This document shows, in pieces, positions 42,211-52,734 of a stretch of DNA of 64,000 bases (positions are counted from its first letter, which is position 1; each line of letters begins with the position of its first letter). The position numbers and the translations under genes are program-made. The stretch is from RUG12461 sp045657665 (GTDB lineage: Bacteria; Bacillota; Clostridia; Lachnospirales; Lachnospiraceae), in assembly GCA_045657665.1 (NCBI GenBank), contig JAZOTN010000015.1, positions 28,918-92,917 of the forward strand, in the 5' to 3' direction. Under the pieces are notes generated by a model. That model searched no databases, was not told where the DNA came from, and was given only the letters and a program-made list of their open reading frames with translations.

Positions 42211-44244
42211 TCAGATAAAACTCACATTCATGTCGCAGCTTCCGCTGACTCCGGGCACGCTTCCCTTCGAGGTATACTGCCACATGGAGTAGCTGCCTTT
42301 ATACTGGCACGCCGCGGCATACTGCGCCACCCAGATCGTCCAGCCGCCGAGAGACCCGGCGTTCAGCATGGTGTTATACCAGCTGGTGCTTGCGTATACA
42401 CCGGGGCGTCTTCCACTGTTCGCAATGGTCTGGCAGAAGGCGTTCATGATCGCGGTCCGCGTTCCCCTGTCCAGTCCCTGCGCTCTCGCGCCGTCCTCGG
42501 TATCGATAAAGATCGGAAGTGCCAGATTATAACCGGAGCAAAGCTGAAGACACATACTTGCTTCCTCAACGGCCTCCACCTCGGACACGGCCTGTGTAAA
42601 GAAATAGACACCCACACGAAGCCCTGCCGCCGTCGCGCCCTGAATATTCTGCCGGAAAGTCGGATCCTCCACAAGAACTCCTGTCTGGCTGCCGCGGTAT
42701 CCGCAGCGGATGATCGCAAAATCGACACCCGAAGCCTTTACTGCTGCCCAGTTGATCGTTCCCTGCCATTTTGACACATCGATCCCGGTCCTCGCGCCGC
42801 CGGTCGTATTCGTATTTGTCGGCTGCACATAATAGGTTGCCGATTCAGAATAATCCTTTGCCGTTGCAACAACCGTACATGCAGCATCCATGTATAGGGT
42901 ATTTCCGGAAGCATCCTTTAGGACCGTTCCCGAAAGATCCAGTACTTCCACCGGGAACGTTACATTTCCCGCTTCTTTTCCGTTATAGGTGATCACAGCC
43001 GTTACGCTCGTCTTTCCTGCTGCTACTGCATTCAGCGTGAAAGAAAGCCCGTTTCCCGTCACGGTCACAACCGCAGGATCAAGACTCGTCCATGTAACGG
43101 AAAGGCCATCCACAGCCGGGCTCACACTAAGCGCCCCGCTTGCAGTCGTGGCATTCAGTCCGTTGTAGAGCGTAGCACCGGTCGGATAGGTCAGTGTTGC
43201 CGTCTTCGAAACCATCGTTTCTCCGGTACGCAGCATTCTCCGCATCAGTGGTTTTACCGTCGCAACCCCGATCGGAGCCGTTTCAGCGGAAGAGGCGCCG
43301 GTTGCAGATGATGTTTCCTGGACGGTTTCGGTCGCAGGTACCTCTGTCGACGGTGTTTCCTGCACTGTAGCAGGCTGCGGAGTTTCCACAGCAGGCGCCG
43401 GCGTCACGGTCTCAGTTCCGAGATCCAGAGTCACACTGCCCGTAGAAGTGGTGATCGTTGCCTGCGGAAGACCGCTGATCGTAACAGAGCTTCCCGAGAC
43501 CGTATTCCCCCCGGTCTGTGCTGACGCGGCATTTTGCTTTGTCATGCTTTCCACGGTTGCGGCCGCAGATGATTCGACGGGAAGCGCATTATTCTTCTGA
43601 GCGTCCTCAGAGGCGGATACCTGGCTGTCCTTCTTGATCTGATCGGAAACATCCACCTTCTTATACTCGATCTTATCTTTTACCGTAACTGTGATCGGCT
43701 CCGGTACAATGAATTCTTCGTCCTCCGGGAAACCGGTCAGTGCCACGCTATAATCGCCTGCATCAATCTCGGCGATATAGATCACACCATCCTTATCGCC
43801 GTCATCATAGGTCTTGCCTTCCTCTTTTCCATCCGGTGTCACGGTGATCTCAAACTCATAGCCCGTCACGTCCTCATCCAGACTGTTCTGGATCTTGACC
43901 TTCAGATCCTTTTCAATGGAAACGCCAACCAGCTTCAATTCTTCTGCAAAAGTTTCCTCCGTTTCCTCTTCCGTCACTTCTTCGGTTACGGGCTCTTCGG
44001 TTTCCGTCTCCTCAACGGGAACCACCTCAAGCACCGCTTCCAGCGGCTCCGGAGCCTTTGAACCGTAGTCTTTCGCAAATACAACACCGCCCGTCACTGT
44101 TGTGCCGGTCACTGCCGCTGCAACGATACCCGCGATCACCTTCTTTGTCATGGAAAGACCCATGAACTTTCTGCCCGCTGTTCTAAACGGATTCGCGAGG
44201 ATCACCAGGATTTTTTTCCATACCGGAAGTTTGCTGAATCTCAT
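42211..44244 (-). CDS. GH25 lysozyme with Ig-like and low-complexity regions
   Basis: 677 residues from ATG 44242-44244 (an in-frame TTG at 44271 is weaker). A basic N-terminus with a membrane/signal segment (about 36-58) leads to a Glu/Thr-rich region, a beta domain (about 110-190), Ser/Thr/Pro-rich linkers, a Big_2-type domain (about 355-440) and a C-terminal GH25 domain (about 475-677). Catalytic acids are in GIDVSKWQGTINW and IFIDTEDGA (about 579). It cleaves MurNAc-GlcNAc bonds. It ends in a good terminator and follows the 1817-residue GH25 gene. Confidence 0.9.
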   Translation of the reverse strand: MRFSKLPVWKKILVILANPFRTAGRKFMGLSMTKKVIAGIVAAAVTGTTVTGGVVFAKDYGSKAPEPLEAVLEVVPVEETETEEPVTEEVTEEETEETFAEELKLVGVSIEKDLKVKIQNSLDEDVTGYEFEITVTPDGKEEGKTYDDGDKDGVIYIAEIDAGDYSVALTGFPEDEEFIVPEPITVTVKDKIEYKKVDVSDQIKKDSQVSASEDAQKNNALPVESSAAATVESMTKQNAASAQTGGNTVSGSSVTISGLPQATITTSTGSVTLDLGTETVTPAPAVETPQPATVQETPSTEVPATETVQETSSATGASSAETAPIGVATVKPLMRRMLRTGETMVSKTATLTYPTGATLYNGLNATTASGALSVSPAVDGLSVTWTSLDPAVVTVTGNGLSFTLNAVAAGKTSVTAVITYNGKEAGNVTFPVEVLDLSGTVLKDASGNTLYMDAACTVVATAKDYSESATYYVQPTNTNTTGGARTGIDVSKWQGTINWAAVKASGVDFAIIRCGYRGSQTGVLVEDPTFRQNIQGATAAGLRVGVYFFTQAVSEVEAVEEASMCLQLCSGYNLALPIFIDTEDGARAQGLDRGTRTAIMNAFCQTIANSGRRPGVYASTSWYNTMLNAGSLGGWTIWVAQYAAACQYKGSYSMWQYTSKGSVPGVSGSCDMNVSFI

Positions 44245-44284
44245 CTTTTTCTTACTTTCCTCATAAAACAATCGACTGAAACAT

Positions 44285-44345
44285 AAAAATTCCCTGGTAC
44301 TTTGGTATTAGTACTTTTGTACTGTATCATAAGTACCAGGGAATT
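44285..44345 (-). terminator. Long palindrome with nested hairpin after the 1817-residue gene
   Basis: AATTCCCTGGTACTT (44288-44302) pairs perfectly with AAGTACCAGGGAATT (44331-44345), 15 bp, with T residues after it on the minus strand. The 28-base loop contains AGTAC-TTTT-GTACT (44310-44323). It can end the upstream gene and could also be an operator for the gene that starts 40 bases later. Confidence 0.6.
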
Positions 44346-44372
44346 GCAAGTGCTTTTTTTATTTCTTTCGGT

Positions 44373-47300
44373 TTATTTGACGGTCACGCTTGTTGTGGCG
44401 GATACAGGACTTTCCAGACGGATCAGTTTTCCTTCCGTACTGGTTGTTTCCATAATCGCCTGAACACGGAAATATTTTTTACCCGTCCCGCAGCGCGCCT
44501 GCGCCCAGGTGGTATTTTCCACCTCTGTTCCGTTACAATCATTTGCCGGGAAGGAAGCACTTGATGACCACTCCAGATAATACCGGTTTGCTCCCGGCAC
44601 CGCTGTCCATGATGCGTCCACTCTTCCCTTAACCACCCCGGTGCTGGTCAGAGTCGGCGCTACCGGTTTCGCAAGCTGAAGCTTGAAGTTCTTAGGTGTT
44701 CCAAGCATTCCGGAATAGTTTCTGATACCGCTTACCTGGAGCGTTGCGTATCCCGTTGCGGAAAGCCGTACGGAATTTGTCACGTTGACGGTATAATCCT
44801 TTCCTTTCGTAAGCTTCCGTCCGGCCGCCGTTACCGTCACATTCGGAACCACGACCTTTCCGGTATAAGTCTGCGTCGGAATATCGCTGATCGTCACCGT
44901 CTTTTTGTTCGCTTTCAGCCAGCTTTCCGTTACCGGATTGATTTTGAAGGTTTTTTCCACAACTCCGGTGTATCTTCCTTTTCCGGTAAGCCTTACCGTA
45001 GCCGTACCGGCATCGACATTATTCACATACTGAAGAACATAATCTGTCCCGCTGACAAGCGAAACCGTCCCGATCATCGGATCCTGGTATTCCGCTACCG
45101 GTACCGGCCTGATCTGGGCTGCGGAGTACACATAGGAATCGTCCTTCACGAGATCAGACGCATCCGCTTTCTTTGCGCCGGCAGCCGTTTTATAAAGCTT
45201 CACGCTTGTCAGCGCAATGCTTTCTCCTCTCAACGGAACCACTTCACTGATATCTTTTCCGGTAATCTCAAACGTGATCCTCCGGCTTCCGGTATTTCCG
45301 CCGATACCTGTTATAGTTACGGAAGCACCTTTCCCGACATTCTTGTTACCCGCGTAAGTCACCTTGTAATCCACATTCTGTTCCAGTTCGTTTCCAGCCG
45401 CATCCTTAATAACGACCTCCGGCTCCTGGCCAACTGCAACCCGTTTTCCTTTTGCATCCAGCTCTTCTTCATAAACAGTCTTATATTCACTCACGTTCTT
45501 ATCGGAAACCGCTGCTCCGCCCACGGTGATCACAAGACTCTTATCCGCAACAGTTCTCCTGTTGATCGTAAAGTACTGGACCTTTGGCAAGTCGATCGTT
45601 CCGGAGCGCTCTGTCCTTGCATTGGTAAAGTTCCCGTTGTTTTCTTCCGCGGAAATCGTCACTTGAGCCTTGCTGCCAACGTTGATATTGTTATCATATC
45701 TGTCGATGGAAAGTCCTTCCTTATCCTCATCCGTCATCAGAACTCCACCGCAGCGGATCGTCATGGCAGAAAGATCCGGCGTCTTTTCCATTCCGTCATA
45801 ATACTGTACCGGAACCGAAACGGTGAGACGGCTGACCTCATACGGCGCGATCTCATAGGACACTGTTTCACTGCCGCTGTAATTGCCCTTCAGATTGATC
45901 GTAATGTCATAATCTCCGGCATCCCGGCTGTTCGCATTCTCGTAATCAGCCGTATAATCGGTACCGGATTTCAGCGTCGCTACCACTTTGGCTTTCCCCG
46001 TCTTTGCATCCACCGTCATCAGCTTCACAACAGGGAGCGCCTTCTGTACCCTTCCGTTAAAAACGAAGCTTTCTTTATTGACACTAAAGCTCAGCTTATT
46101 AACATCCGGAGAAAGCGTGACATCTTCACAGGGCTTGATCGTAAAGGTCTTAATGATCGTTCCCTTCTGCGCGCCTTTTCCGGTCAATTTCACCGTGGCC
46201 GTTCCCACATTCTTGTTATCCGCATAAGCCAGGCTGTAATCCTTGTTGAGTACCAGTTCTGCACCCGTGGATCTGTTCGTAACGGTCACCGGAGGTTTTT
46301 TCGGAGTATTATCAAAGCTGTAATCAAAATCAGCATCATCCGGGAGTGAGATATCAAAGTCTGCTGTGTCAAATACGACCGTCGAAGCATCATACACGGT
46401 CAGCGTCTGATTGACACGTCCCTGATAATTTCCGATTCCATCCACCCGCACAGTATAACGTCCGGGGACCGTCGGCTCATCCGACTCCGCTTTTCCGAGC
46501 ACATACGTGATCTCATACTCTGTGCCCTTTACCAGTTCAACTCCGTCTACCGCCACCTTGATACCGGGATCCGGATTTCCTACTTTAAGAGCCGCATTCT
46601 CCATCACCACATTCTTAGCGGCAATCTTGGCCGGGTTCACCTTGAAAACAGACGGATAAACATATTCACCTTCGTAATTGCCGTCCTCCGCTGTAAGAAC
46701 CGCGCGGTAAGTTCCCGCCTCCGTGATCCTCTCAAGCCCCTGCTCATCGATCACCGGCTGCTTCGCTGCGTCATATACAACGGCGCCTTTTTCGTTTGTC
46801 ATCACCTTGTCATAGGTCAGCGCATAGTCCACTCCCTCAACAAGGGTGGTCCCTCCGTATTTCACCACCGGCAGCGGCTTCATACCCTGCGGTTCCGCAG
46901 AGGTATAGGTTTTCGCAGCGATCGTGCCGTAGCTGATCCCGGTACCCGCTTTCCCGTTCAGGGATAATGCCTTCGGGTTAATGGTAAAGGTAGTTGTATT
47001 TGTTCCGCCGTAATTTCCTTTTCCTGTAAGTACAACACTTGCCTCTCCGACATTCGTATTATCCTGGTAGGTGATCGCATACTGAGTTGCCGCAACTGCC
47101 TTTCCGTTTCTCATCACCTTGACTGCCGGCTTGATCTCCTTCCCGGTATAGACCGTCTCGAAGTCTTCCGTGTTTGCAAGAAGAACCGTGACGTCTCCGG
47201 CGTTGATATCCGCCGGCACGATCTTGAAGCTCCCCTTTACGGATCCGCTGTAATTATTGAGACCCGTCATCGTGATCGTGGCTGTTCCTACATTCGTATT

Positions 47301-49826
47301 GGCAGCATAGGTGATCCGGAAATCCCCGTCTTTGTTGTTGGTAGTAAGTACCAGCGGATTCCCCGTTACCATGTTTTTAAGGACCGGCGTCAACCCGGTA
47401 TCCAGCTTGATGGCTGCGCCTGTAAAGAACTGATCCGGAACCGCCACAAGCATATCCTCCGTCAAAGGCTTTGCTTTGATCTTAAAGGATGCCGTTGCCG
47501 TACCGGTGTAAAGACCGAGACCGGTAATCGTCGCCGTTGCCGTACCGACGTTCACATTGTTTTCATAAGCAACCGAATAATCCTGCCCCTCCGTCAGCGT
47601 AACTCCGGACTGGGAAACCTCCAAAGCCGGCGTCAAAGGTCCGCCTTCAAAGATCTGATCCGGAATCGTTGCGATCATCCCGTCCGATAGCGAAGAAGTC
47701 TCGATCTCTATGGGATTCGGAGAACGAAGTGTCCCTGCATAGTTCCCGGCACCTTCTACCGTCACATAGATCGTCCCAAGTTTTACGGCCTCGGACTCAC
47801 CGATCACATAATCCGTTCCGCACTCCAGTGTTGTCGGAATCTTTGTCCCGTTCTTATCCGTGGTGAAGATTCCGTTGTCCACAACGGTCATCTGCAGGGC
47901 GCTCGCTGTCGGCACGTATTCCTGTACCTCCGGAACCGTGATCACGCAGTCTCCACCGCCGATGTTTCTCGGATTCACGAGCACCTGTCGTGTCAAAGTA
48001 CCTGTACAAGCGCCTGTGCCGACAATTGTCACATCATAAGGAATCACATTCCCTTCCGCGTTCCGGAGCACATCCTTCAGCTTCGTTACGGTTGATTTCT
48101 GATAGTATACGTTGTAAAACGCGTTTCCGTTGGGAGCCAGTGCCGTCGTCTTGATGAAATCCTTAATCTCATGTTCTTTTCCGTCATAGGTAAAGGAATT
48201 ACTCTGAGTCGAGAACCACTCCTCCTGCAGCGGGCACTTCACATTAATAAGGACAGAAGCCGTACTTTTTTCATTTCCTTTTGTTACCGTTACCGTCGCT
48301 TTATATGTACCAGGCTTTGTAAACCGAAGCGTCGATGTGTTCGTGGTCCCGCTTGTTACCGGCGTTGTCTGGGTATACGCTCCGGCTGCGGAAGCGCCGT
48401 CCGACATGGTAATGGTCCAGGCAAACGTCGATCCTGTCTTATTGGTCGATCCCGTCAGCTTCGTTTCCACGTATTCGTTTTTCGTCAGATCCATCGTGAG
48501 TGTGGCCGGATTCGCAGAAGCCGCCGCAGAAAGCGCTGTCCCTGCCCAATATCCGAAATCCAGATCCACGGTTTTTGTCGCATTGGAAACCCAGTTTGCA
48601 AGAGCCGTGCTGACATGATACTGCCAGCAATCAAGGCGACCAGTATAGGAAGTAACGTTCTGCCAGTTTGCCATCCAGATGGAATAATTCGTCGGGATCC
48701 CGGAATACACCATGTCATTGAGGATCATGTCCTTATTCGCATAGATACCGGACTGGAAGCCGTACTGATTCATCCTCGCGCAGAAAGCGTTACAGATCGC
48801 GGTATGCTGCGCGGGAGTGAGACGGGCATTGTACATCCTGCCGCCTTTTGCTCCGTTAGGCTCCGCGTATTCATAATCAATGTAAACCGGAAGTGTCACA
48901 CTGCTTTTGTAACCCGAACTCATGATCTGCTGATAGCAGAGATCGGCTTCCGCAATCGCTTCCGCCTCGGAAACCGCCTGGGAGAAGAAGTAAACGCCGA
49001 TCTTCATTCCCTGGGCAGCAGCGTTTGCCATATTTGTCGTGAAATAGGTATCATTAATGAAGTTTCCTTCCGCTCCATATCCTCTCGCGCCGGAACGGAT
49101 AATCGCAAACTGAACACCGCTCTGCTTCATACCGGCCCAGTTGATATAGCCCTGTGCGTAGGAAACATCGATGCCGTGCAGCACATCCTTTCCATTCGCA
49201 CCGGCCGGATGCGCATATTGAGCACCGTTCAACCCCATATAAATATCTCCGGTATTTGCACCCAGCGCGGAATTACTGACCTGCACACCGTCCGCAGTGG
49301 TCTTTACTTTGTTCTTTTTTATAGCTGCGTAGGTTTCCGGGAATTCCGGATCCAGAGAATCAAAGAGAAGTTTTCTGCCGCCCTGATCTGTGTACGCATA
49401 GCATCCGTTTTCGTCCAGTTCCGCATCCTGGTACCAGAGCTTGCCGTCATGGTAGGAAAAACCCGGCAGTGAAAGATGTTCCTTATACTTTTCCGGTGCA
49501 GCATCTGATGCAGGCTCCGCGGTACTCACGTCCTCTGTTGGAGCTTCCGACTCGGTCTCCGTCACACTCTCGGTCTCGCCTGCGTTTTCCCCGGCCTGTG
49601 TCCCGTCCGTAACGGTTTCTGATCCGGTTCCTGCTGTCCCGGTGACTGCAGCCCCTGACGGATCTGTTTGCGTGGCATCTACAACCCCGTCGGAAGCCGT
49701 TCCCTCTTCTGTCACTGTCTGTACAGCTGACGCCGGCGCAGCCGTTTCCGTGCCGTAGACAGTGACATTTCCAATTGGGAGCGCCATCAGGCATGCCAGA
49801 ACCAGTGCTGTGATTTTTTTCTTCAT
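44373..49826 (-). CDS. Giant GH25 lysozyme with MBG-like repeats and a C-terminal Fn3-like domain
   Basis: 1817 residues. Signal peptide (about 1-26), a Thr/Glu-rich region, then a GH25 domain (about 218-440) with GIDVSYAQGYINWAG and catalytic IDYEYA (about 315). After this come a Big-like domain and at least ten beta repeats with the core NVGTATVTITGxGxYxG, each about 80-90 residues. The end (about 1715-1817) looks like a fibronectin III domain. No sortase signal is present; binding may be through the repeats. It probably remodels or anchors to peptidoglycan. The gene is divergent from the phage-tail-lysozyme gene across about 350 bases. Confidence 0.9.
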   Translation of the reverse strand: MKKKITALVLACLMALPIGNVTVYGTETAAPASAVQTVTEEGTASDGVVDATQTDPSGAAVTGTAGTGSETVTDGTQAGENAGETESVTETESEAPTEDVSTAEPASDAAPEKYKEHLSLPGFSYHDGKLWYQDAELDENGCYAYTDQGGRKLLFDSLDPEFPETYAAIKKNKVKTTADGVQVSNSALGANTGDIYMGLNGAQYAHPAGANGKDVLHGIDVSYAQGYINWAGMKQSGVQFAIIRSGARGYGAEGNFINDTYFTTNMANAAAQGMKIGVYFFSQAVSEAEAIAEADLCYQQIMSSGYKSSVTLPVYIDYEYAEPNGAKGGRMYNARLTPAQHTAICNAFCARMNQYGFQSGIYANKDMILNDMVYSGIPTNYSIWMANWQNVTSYTGRLDCWQYHVSTALANWVSNATKTVDLDFGYWAGTALSAAASANPATLTMDLTKNEYVETKLTGSTNKTGSTFAWTITMSDGASAAGAYTQTTPVTSGTTNTSTLRFTKPGTYKATVTVTKGNEKSTASVLINVKCPLQEEWFSTQSNSFTYDGKEHEIKDFIKTTALAPNGNAFYNVYYQKSTVTKLKDVLRNAEGNVIPYDVTIVGTGACTGTLTRQVLVNPRNIGGGDCVITVPEVQEYVPTASALQMTVVDNGIFTTDKNGTKIPTTLECGTDYVIGESEAVKLGTIYVTVEGAGNYAGTLRSPNPIEIETSSLSDGMIATIPDQIFEGGPLTPALEVSQSGVTLTEGQDYSVAYENNVNVGTATATITGLGLYTGTATASFKIKAKPLTEDMLVAVPDQFFTGAAIKLDTGLTPVLKNMVTGNPLVLTTNNKDGDFRITYAANTNVGTATITMTGLNNYSGSVKGSFKIVPADINAGDVTVLLANTEDFETVYTGKEIKPAVKVMRNGKAVAATQYAITYQDNTNVGEASVVLTGKGNYGGTNTTTFTINPKALSLNGKAGTGISYGTIAAKTYTSAEPQGMKPLPVVKYGGTTLVEGVDYALTYDKVMTNEKGAVVYDAAKQPVIDEQGLERITEAGTYRAVLTAEDGNYEGEYVYPSVFKVNPAKIAAKNVVMENAALKVGNPDPGIKVAVDGVELVKGTEYEITYVLGKAESDEPTVPGRYTVRVDGIGNYQGRVNQTLTVYDASTVVFDTADFDISLPDDADFDYSFDNTPKKPPVTVTNRSTGAELVLNKDYSLAYADNKNVGTATVKLTGKGAQKGTIIKTFTIKPCEDVTLSPDVNKLSFSVNKESFVFNGRVQKALPVVKLMTVDAKTGKAKVVATLKSGTDYTADYENANSRDAGDYDITINLKGNYSGSETVSYEIAPYEVSRLTVSVPVQYYDGMEKTPDLSAMTIRCGGVLMTDEDKEGLSIDRYDNNINVGSKAQVTISAEENNGNFTNARTERSGTIDLPKVQYFTINRRTVADKSLVITVGGAAVSDKNVSEYKTVYEEELDAKGKRVAVGQEPEVVIKDAAGNELEQNVDYKVTYAGNKNVGKGASVTITGIGGNTGSRRITFEITGKDISEVVPLRGESIALTSVKLYKTAAGAKKADASDLVKDDSYVYSAAQIRPVPVAEYQDPMIGTVSLVSGTDYVLQYVNNVDAGTATVRLTGKGRYTGVVEKTFKINPVTESWLKANKKTVTISDIPTQTYTGKVVVPNVTVTAAGRKLTKGKDYTVNVTNSVRLSATGYATLQVSGIRNYSGMLGTPKNFKLQLAKPVAPTLTSTGVVKGRVDASWTAVPGANRYYLEWSSSASFPANDCNGTEVENTTWAQARCGTGKKYFRVQAIMETTSTEGKLIRLESPVSATTSVTVK

Positions 49827-50061
49827 AATTCTCCTCTCAGTCTTTCGAAGATTGTTTAGATATATTGTTTTTCGTTCCCATAAACCACAATATCCAGTTA
49901 CTCGCTTTTATTCTAGCGATTTCGAAAAACGAATGCAAGGGATTTTTGAAGAAAATTATGTTTATATTTATTTTTTATCGCTTCTTTATTTCATGCGGGT
50001 TATATTTTTTAAGGAAATTCCAGTGTTTTGCAAAGGAAGGCCGAACAAAGCGCCATTTTAT

Positions 50062-50093
50062 AGGAAATTGGTCTTAGGAAATTAGTCTTAGGA
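50062..50093. repeat. Tandem 14-bp repeat
   Basis: AGGAAATTGGTCTT (50062-50075) and AGGAAATTAGTCTT (50076-50089), one mismatch, then AGGA. It lies in the divergent gap 49827-50176, upstream of the promoter-like site at 50103. The rest of the gap is AT-rich with no gene that I can see. Confidence 0.6.
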
Positions 50094-50102
50094 TAAAAGT
50101 AC

Positions 50103-50131
50103 TAGACAAATAGATTTTTTTGTGTTACATT
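50103..50131 (+). promoter_or_regulatory. Possible promoter of the phage-tail-type lysozyme gene
   Basis: TAGACA (50103-50108), 17 bases, TACATT (50126-50131), about 45 bases before ATG 50177. Both hexamers are imperfect. Confidence 0.4.
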
Positions 50132-50176
50132 GACCGTAAAGATCACAATCTGTTTTTGTGAAAGGACGTGAAAGTT

Positions 50177-52252
50177 ATGAAAAAACGTATATTTGCGGTA
50201 CTTCTCTCTATCTCCCTTCTGATGACCGGAACCGGAACGGTTTTCGCAGAAGAAGTGTCAACAGAAGCACCTGCGGTCATAGAAGGTACAATCCCTGCGG
50301 ACGCGTCTTCATCTGCTCTCCGTCATATCACAGGATTTGTTCCGCTTACAAACGAAGAACAGTCTCTGACTTTCCCGGCGCAGAGCAAGCCTTCTGTTTC
50401 CGACCTTGTTTCCGGTATGCCGAAAGCACTTTCGGTCTATTATGACGGCTCCACAACGGCAGAAGCGCTTCCTGTAACCTGGGAATCAGTCGGAGAAGAT
50501 TATACAACCTCTGACAGCTACTATTTCCAGTTCAGCCCGAAGTGGGACGAAAGTGTGGTTCTTGCAGATGGTCTGGAGCTTTATAAGGATGCTCCCTATA
50601 TCAGTGTCTTTCTCACGGATGAACCTGTTGCACTGAGAAGCAGCGTTGTATCGGAAGACTCCGTCACTGTCAGCAGTCAGGCGCTCGGTGCTTCCATCAG
50701 CAGCACCGAAAAGGCAAACAACCAGGTCCAGATCTACCGGTATCTTACCAGTGTCATGGGTTTTAACTGCGCGGCAGCCTGCGGCGTTCTTGCAAACATT
50801 CAGGCAGAATCCAGCTTCAACCAGACTGCAACCGGTGACAACGGAACCAGCTACGGAATCTGCCAGTGGCACAACACCAGGTGGACCGATCTCAAAAACT
50901 ATTGCACAGCACAGGGACTTGACTGGACAACACTGGACGGCCAGCTGAAATTCCTGAATTATGAATTGAACAAATCCTACCCGACCATCCTCCGGGGGAT
51001 GAAGAGCCGCGGGAATACCGCTGAAGATGCCTATCTCTGCGGAGCATACTGGTGCGAAACCTTTGAGCGTCCGGCAAATGCCAAGGCTGTCGGCGTCACA
51101 AGGGGAAATCTTGCAATGAACACCTATTTCCCGAAGTACAGTACCGGTGCCTATGACGGAACATATACCTCCCCCGGAAACACAACGTCCACAACCACTC
51201 CTACTACTCCCTCAACGTCAACGACCACCTTACCCGAAGCACCTCCGGTAGAAGGCGGGAAAACATATGAGTCCGGGGATGACGTCGTCACTCCGGAGCC
51301 AGCGGAGGAAACCACCACTCCGGAACCGGCAAAAGGCCCCGTGTATCAGGTTTCCCTTACCGTGAACCAGAAAATGGATATCACTGCTTTTCTGAATGAC
51401 CAGAGATATCTCACCTACCGTGTTTCTCCGGCAGGATATGCTTCCGTTACTTCAGGCGGCGTTCTGACTGCAAAGAAGGTCAGCGGCTCTGCTCCCGTCA
51501 CGGTTACCGGACGGATTCTTCAGAACGGAGCGTGGGTGGATTCCCCTGCATCCGTGGAACTTTCGATCACGAAACCGTATTTCTCGGTCACCAGACTGGA
51601 TCTTGTTTCCACGGACACTGCCAACGCGAACGACTACCTTGTCAGTGAGACCGCTCCCGATTCCTGGATGAGCTCCAACGAGAAAGTTGCCACGGTCAGC
51701 GCAGATGGACAGATCACACCTCTCACGAGCGGAACCACAAGGATCACAGCCGTTTTCGGCGAGAATACCGGCTATGCCGCAAAGTATTCCTTCTCCGTCC
51801 GCATCGGTGTTCCTGCCCTGAATAAGAAAAAGGCAACCATACAGTCCGGTACCTCCACGCTTCTTTCGCTGAAGGTCTTTTCGAGAACGTTAACGCCCTC
51901 CTACAGCAGCTCCAATGAGCAGATCGCAACTGTGGATGAAAGCGGCCGGGTCTATGCATTATCAGAAGGCACCGCCACCATTACCGCCACCTATAACGGG
52001 CAGCCCTTTACCTCACAGATTACCGTAAAAAAACCGACTCTCAGTGCCAAAAGCATGACACTTAGAGCCGGTGCTAAAAGAAAGCTCTCTCTTCGCAACA
52101 CAAAACTGACTGCTACGGATTGGACTTCGAGTAATCCGGGCGTTGCCTATGTCAATGAAGCAGGCTATGTCATTGCAGTAAGTCCCGGCGAAGCCAGGAT
52201 CAGCACTGCCACGGGCGGCTGCACGGATGAGTGTGTTGTGACGGTGAGATAA
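50177..52252 (+). CDS. Secreted phage-tail-type lysozyme with Big_2 repeats
   Basis: 691 residues from ATG 50177 with AAAGGA ten bases ahead; GTG 50168 is too close to that site. Signal peptide (about 1-24), an N-terminal beta region, a phage-tail lysozyme domain (about 175-325; AACGVLANIQAESSFN with the likely catalytic Glu, YGICQWHNTRW), a Thr/Pro linker, and four Big_2-like domains (about 400-691; SSNEKVATVSADGQITPLTSG). The lysozyme type is best known in phage tails and in bacterial secreted hydrolases. It is the only large plus-strand gene in the right half. Confidence 0.9.
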   Translation: MKKRIFAVLLSISLLMTGTGTVFAEEVSTEAPAVIEGTIPADASSSALRHITGFVPLTNEEQSLTFPAQSKPSVSDLVSGMPKALSVYYDGSTTAEALPVTWESVGEDYTTSDSYYFQFSPKWDESVVLADGLELYKDAPYISVFLTDEPVALRSSVVSEDSVTVSSQALGASISSTEKANNQVQIYRYLTSVMGFNCAAACGVLANIQAESSFNQTATGDNGTSYGICQWHNTRWTDLKNYCTAQGLDWTTLDGQLKFLNYELNKSYPTILRGMKSRGNTAEDAYLCGAYWCETFERPANAKAVGVTRGNLAMNTYFPKYSTGAYDGTYTSPGNTTSTTTPTTPSTSTTTLPEAPPVEGGKTYESGDDVVTPEPAEETTTPEPAKGPVYQVSLTVNQKMDITAFLNDQRYLTYRVSPAGYASVTSGGVLTAKKVSGSAPVTVTGRILQNGAWVDSPASVELSITKPYFSVTRLDLVSTDTANANDYLVSETAPDSWMSSNEKVATVSADGQITPLTSGTTRITAVFGENTGYAAKYSFSVRIGVPALNKKKATIQSGTSTLLSLKVFSRTLTPSYSSSNEQIATVDESGRVYALSEGTATITATYNGQPFTSQITVKKPTLSAKSMTLRAGAKRKLSLRNTKLTATDWTSSNPGVAYVNEAGYVIAVSPGEARISTATGGCTDECVVTVR

Positions 52253-52335
52253 TGGATCAGAATATGAAAAATCCCGCTGAATTGACAAATTCGGTTATAA
52301 TAATAGTAACCAATCATACATAAGGATACGATATT

Positions 52336-52722
52336 ATGAATCAAATGAATCCGGAAACCGATCGGCGAGGCATCATCCTGACCGATAATGTAGATTTGTC
52401 ATTTATAAAAACCATCACTCCCAGATATAATGAGGATTTTTGCAAATTTGTCATTCATAAAGAGCAAAACAAGGTTTGTCTCGGCATGGATATTCATGCT
52501 CAATGTGATCTGAACAACGGCGAGGAGGAAGAGCTGTATGGAGGTAATATTTTTTTCGAAGACGGTCACATTGAATATGAGTCTACACTAAACGTCTATC
52601 ATAACAAAAAAAGCAGTTTCTACAAGACTCATCGCAGAGAATACCCAAATCCCCGGTTAATCATGGATCCGGATTTAATTGAAATCATCAATTCCTGTCT
52701 TCTCGAGTGGGTAATTCTATAA
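52336..52722 (+). CDS. Hypothetical protein, AT-rich, possible partner of the next gene
   Basis: 128 residues, no signal peptide or membrane segment, no family recognised. It is acidic, rich in Asp, Asn and Ile (YNEDFCKFVIHKEQNKVCLG), with a beta-like pattern. The codons are clearly more AT-rich than in the flanking surface genes, which suggests transfer. AAGGAT lies 8-10 bases before the ATG, and a TTGACA is at 52282-52287 without a convincing -10. The next gene starts 12 bases after the stop, so the two are co-transcribed. Confidence 0.7.
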   Translation: MNQMNPETDRRGIILTDNVDLSFIKTITPRYNEDFCKFVIHKEQNKVCLGMDIHAQCDLNNGEEEELYGGNIFFEDGHIEYESTLNVYHNKKSSFYKTHRREYPNPRLIMDPDLIEIINSCLLEWVIL

Positions 52723-52734
52723 TGAGGAAGTAAA

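Noticed and set aside
52282..52301. TTGACA and TATAAT as a promoter for the orphan pair
   Set aside because: Both hexamers are perfect but only eight bases apart, too close for sigma-A.
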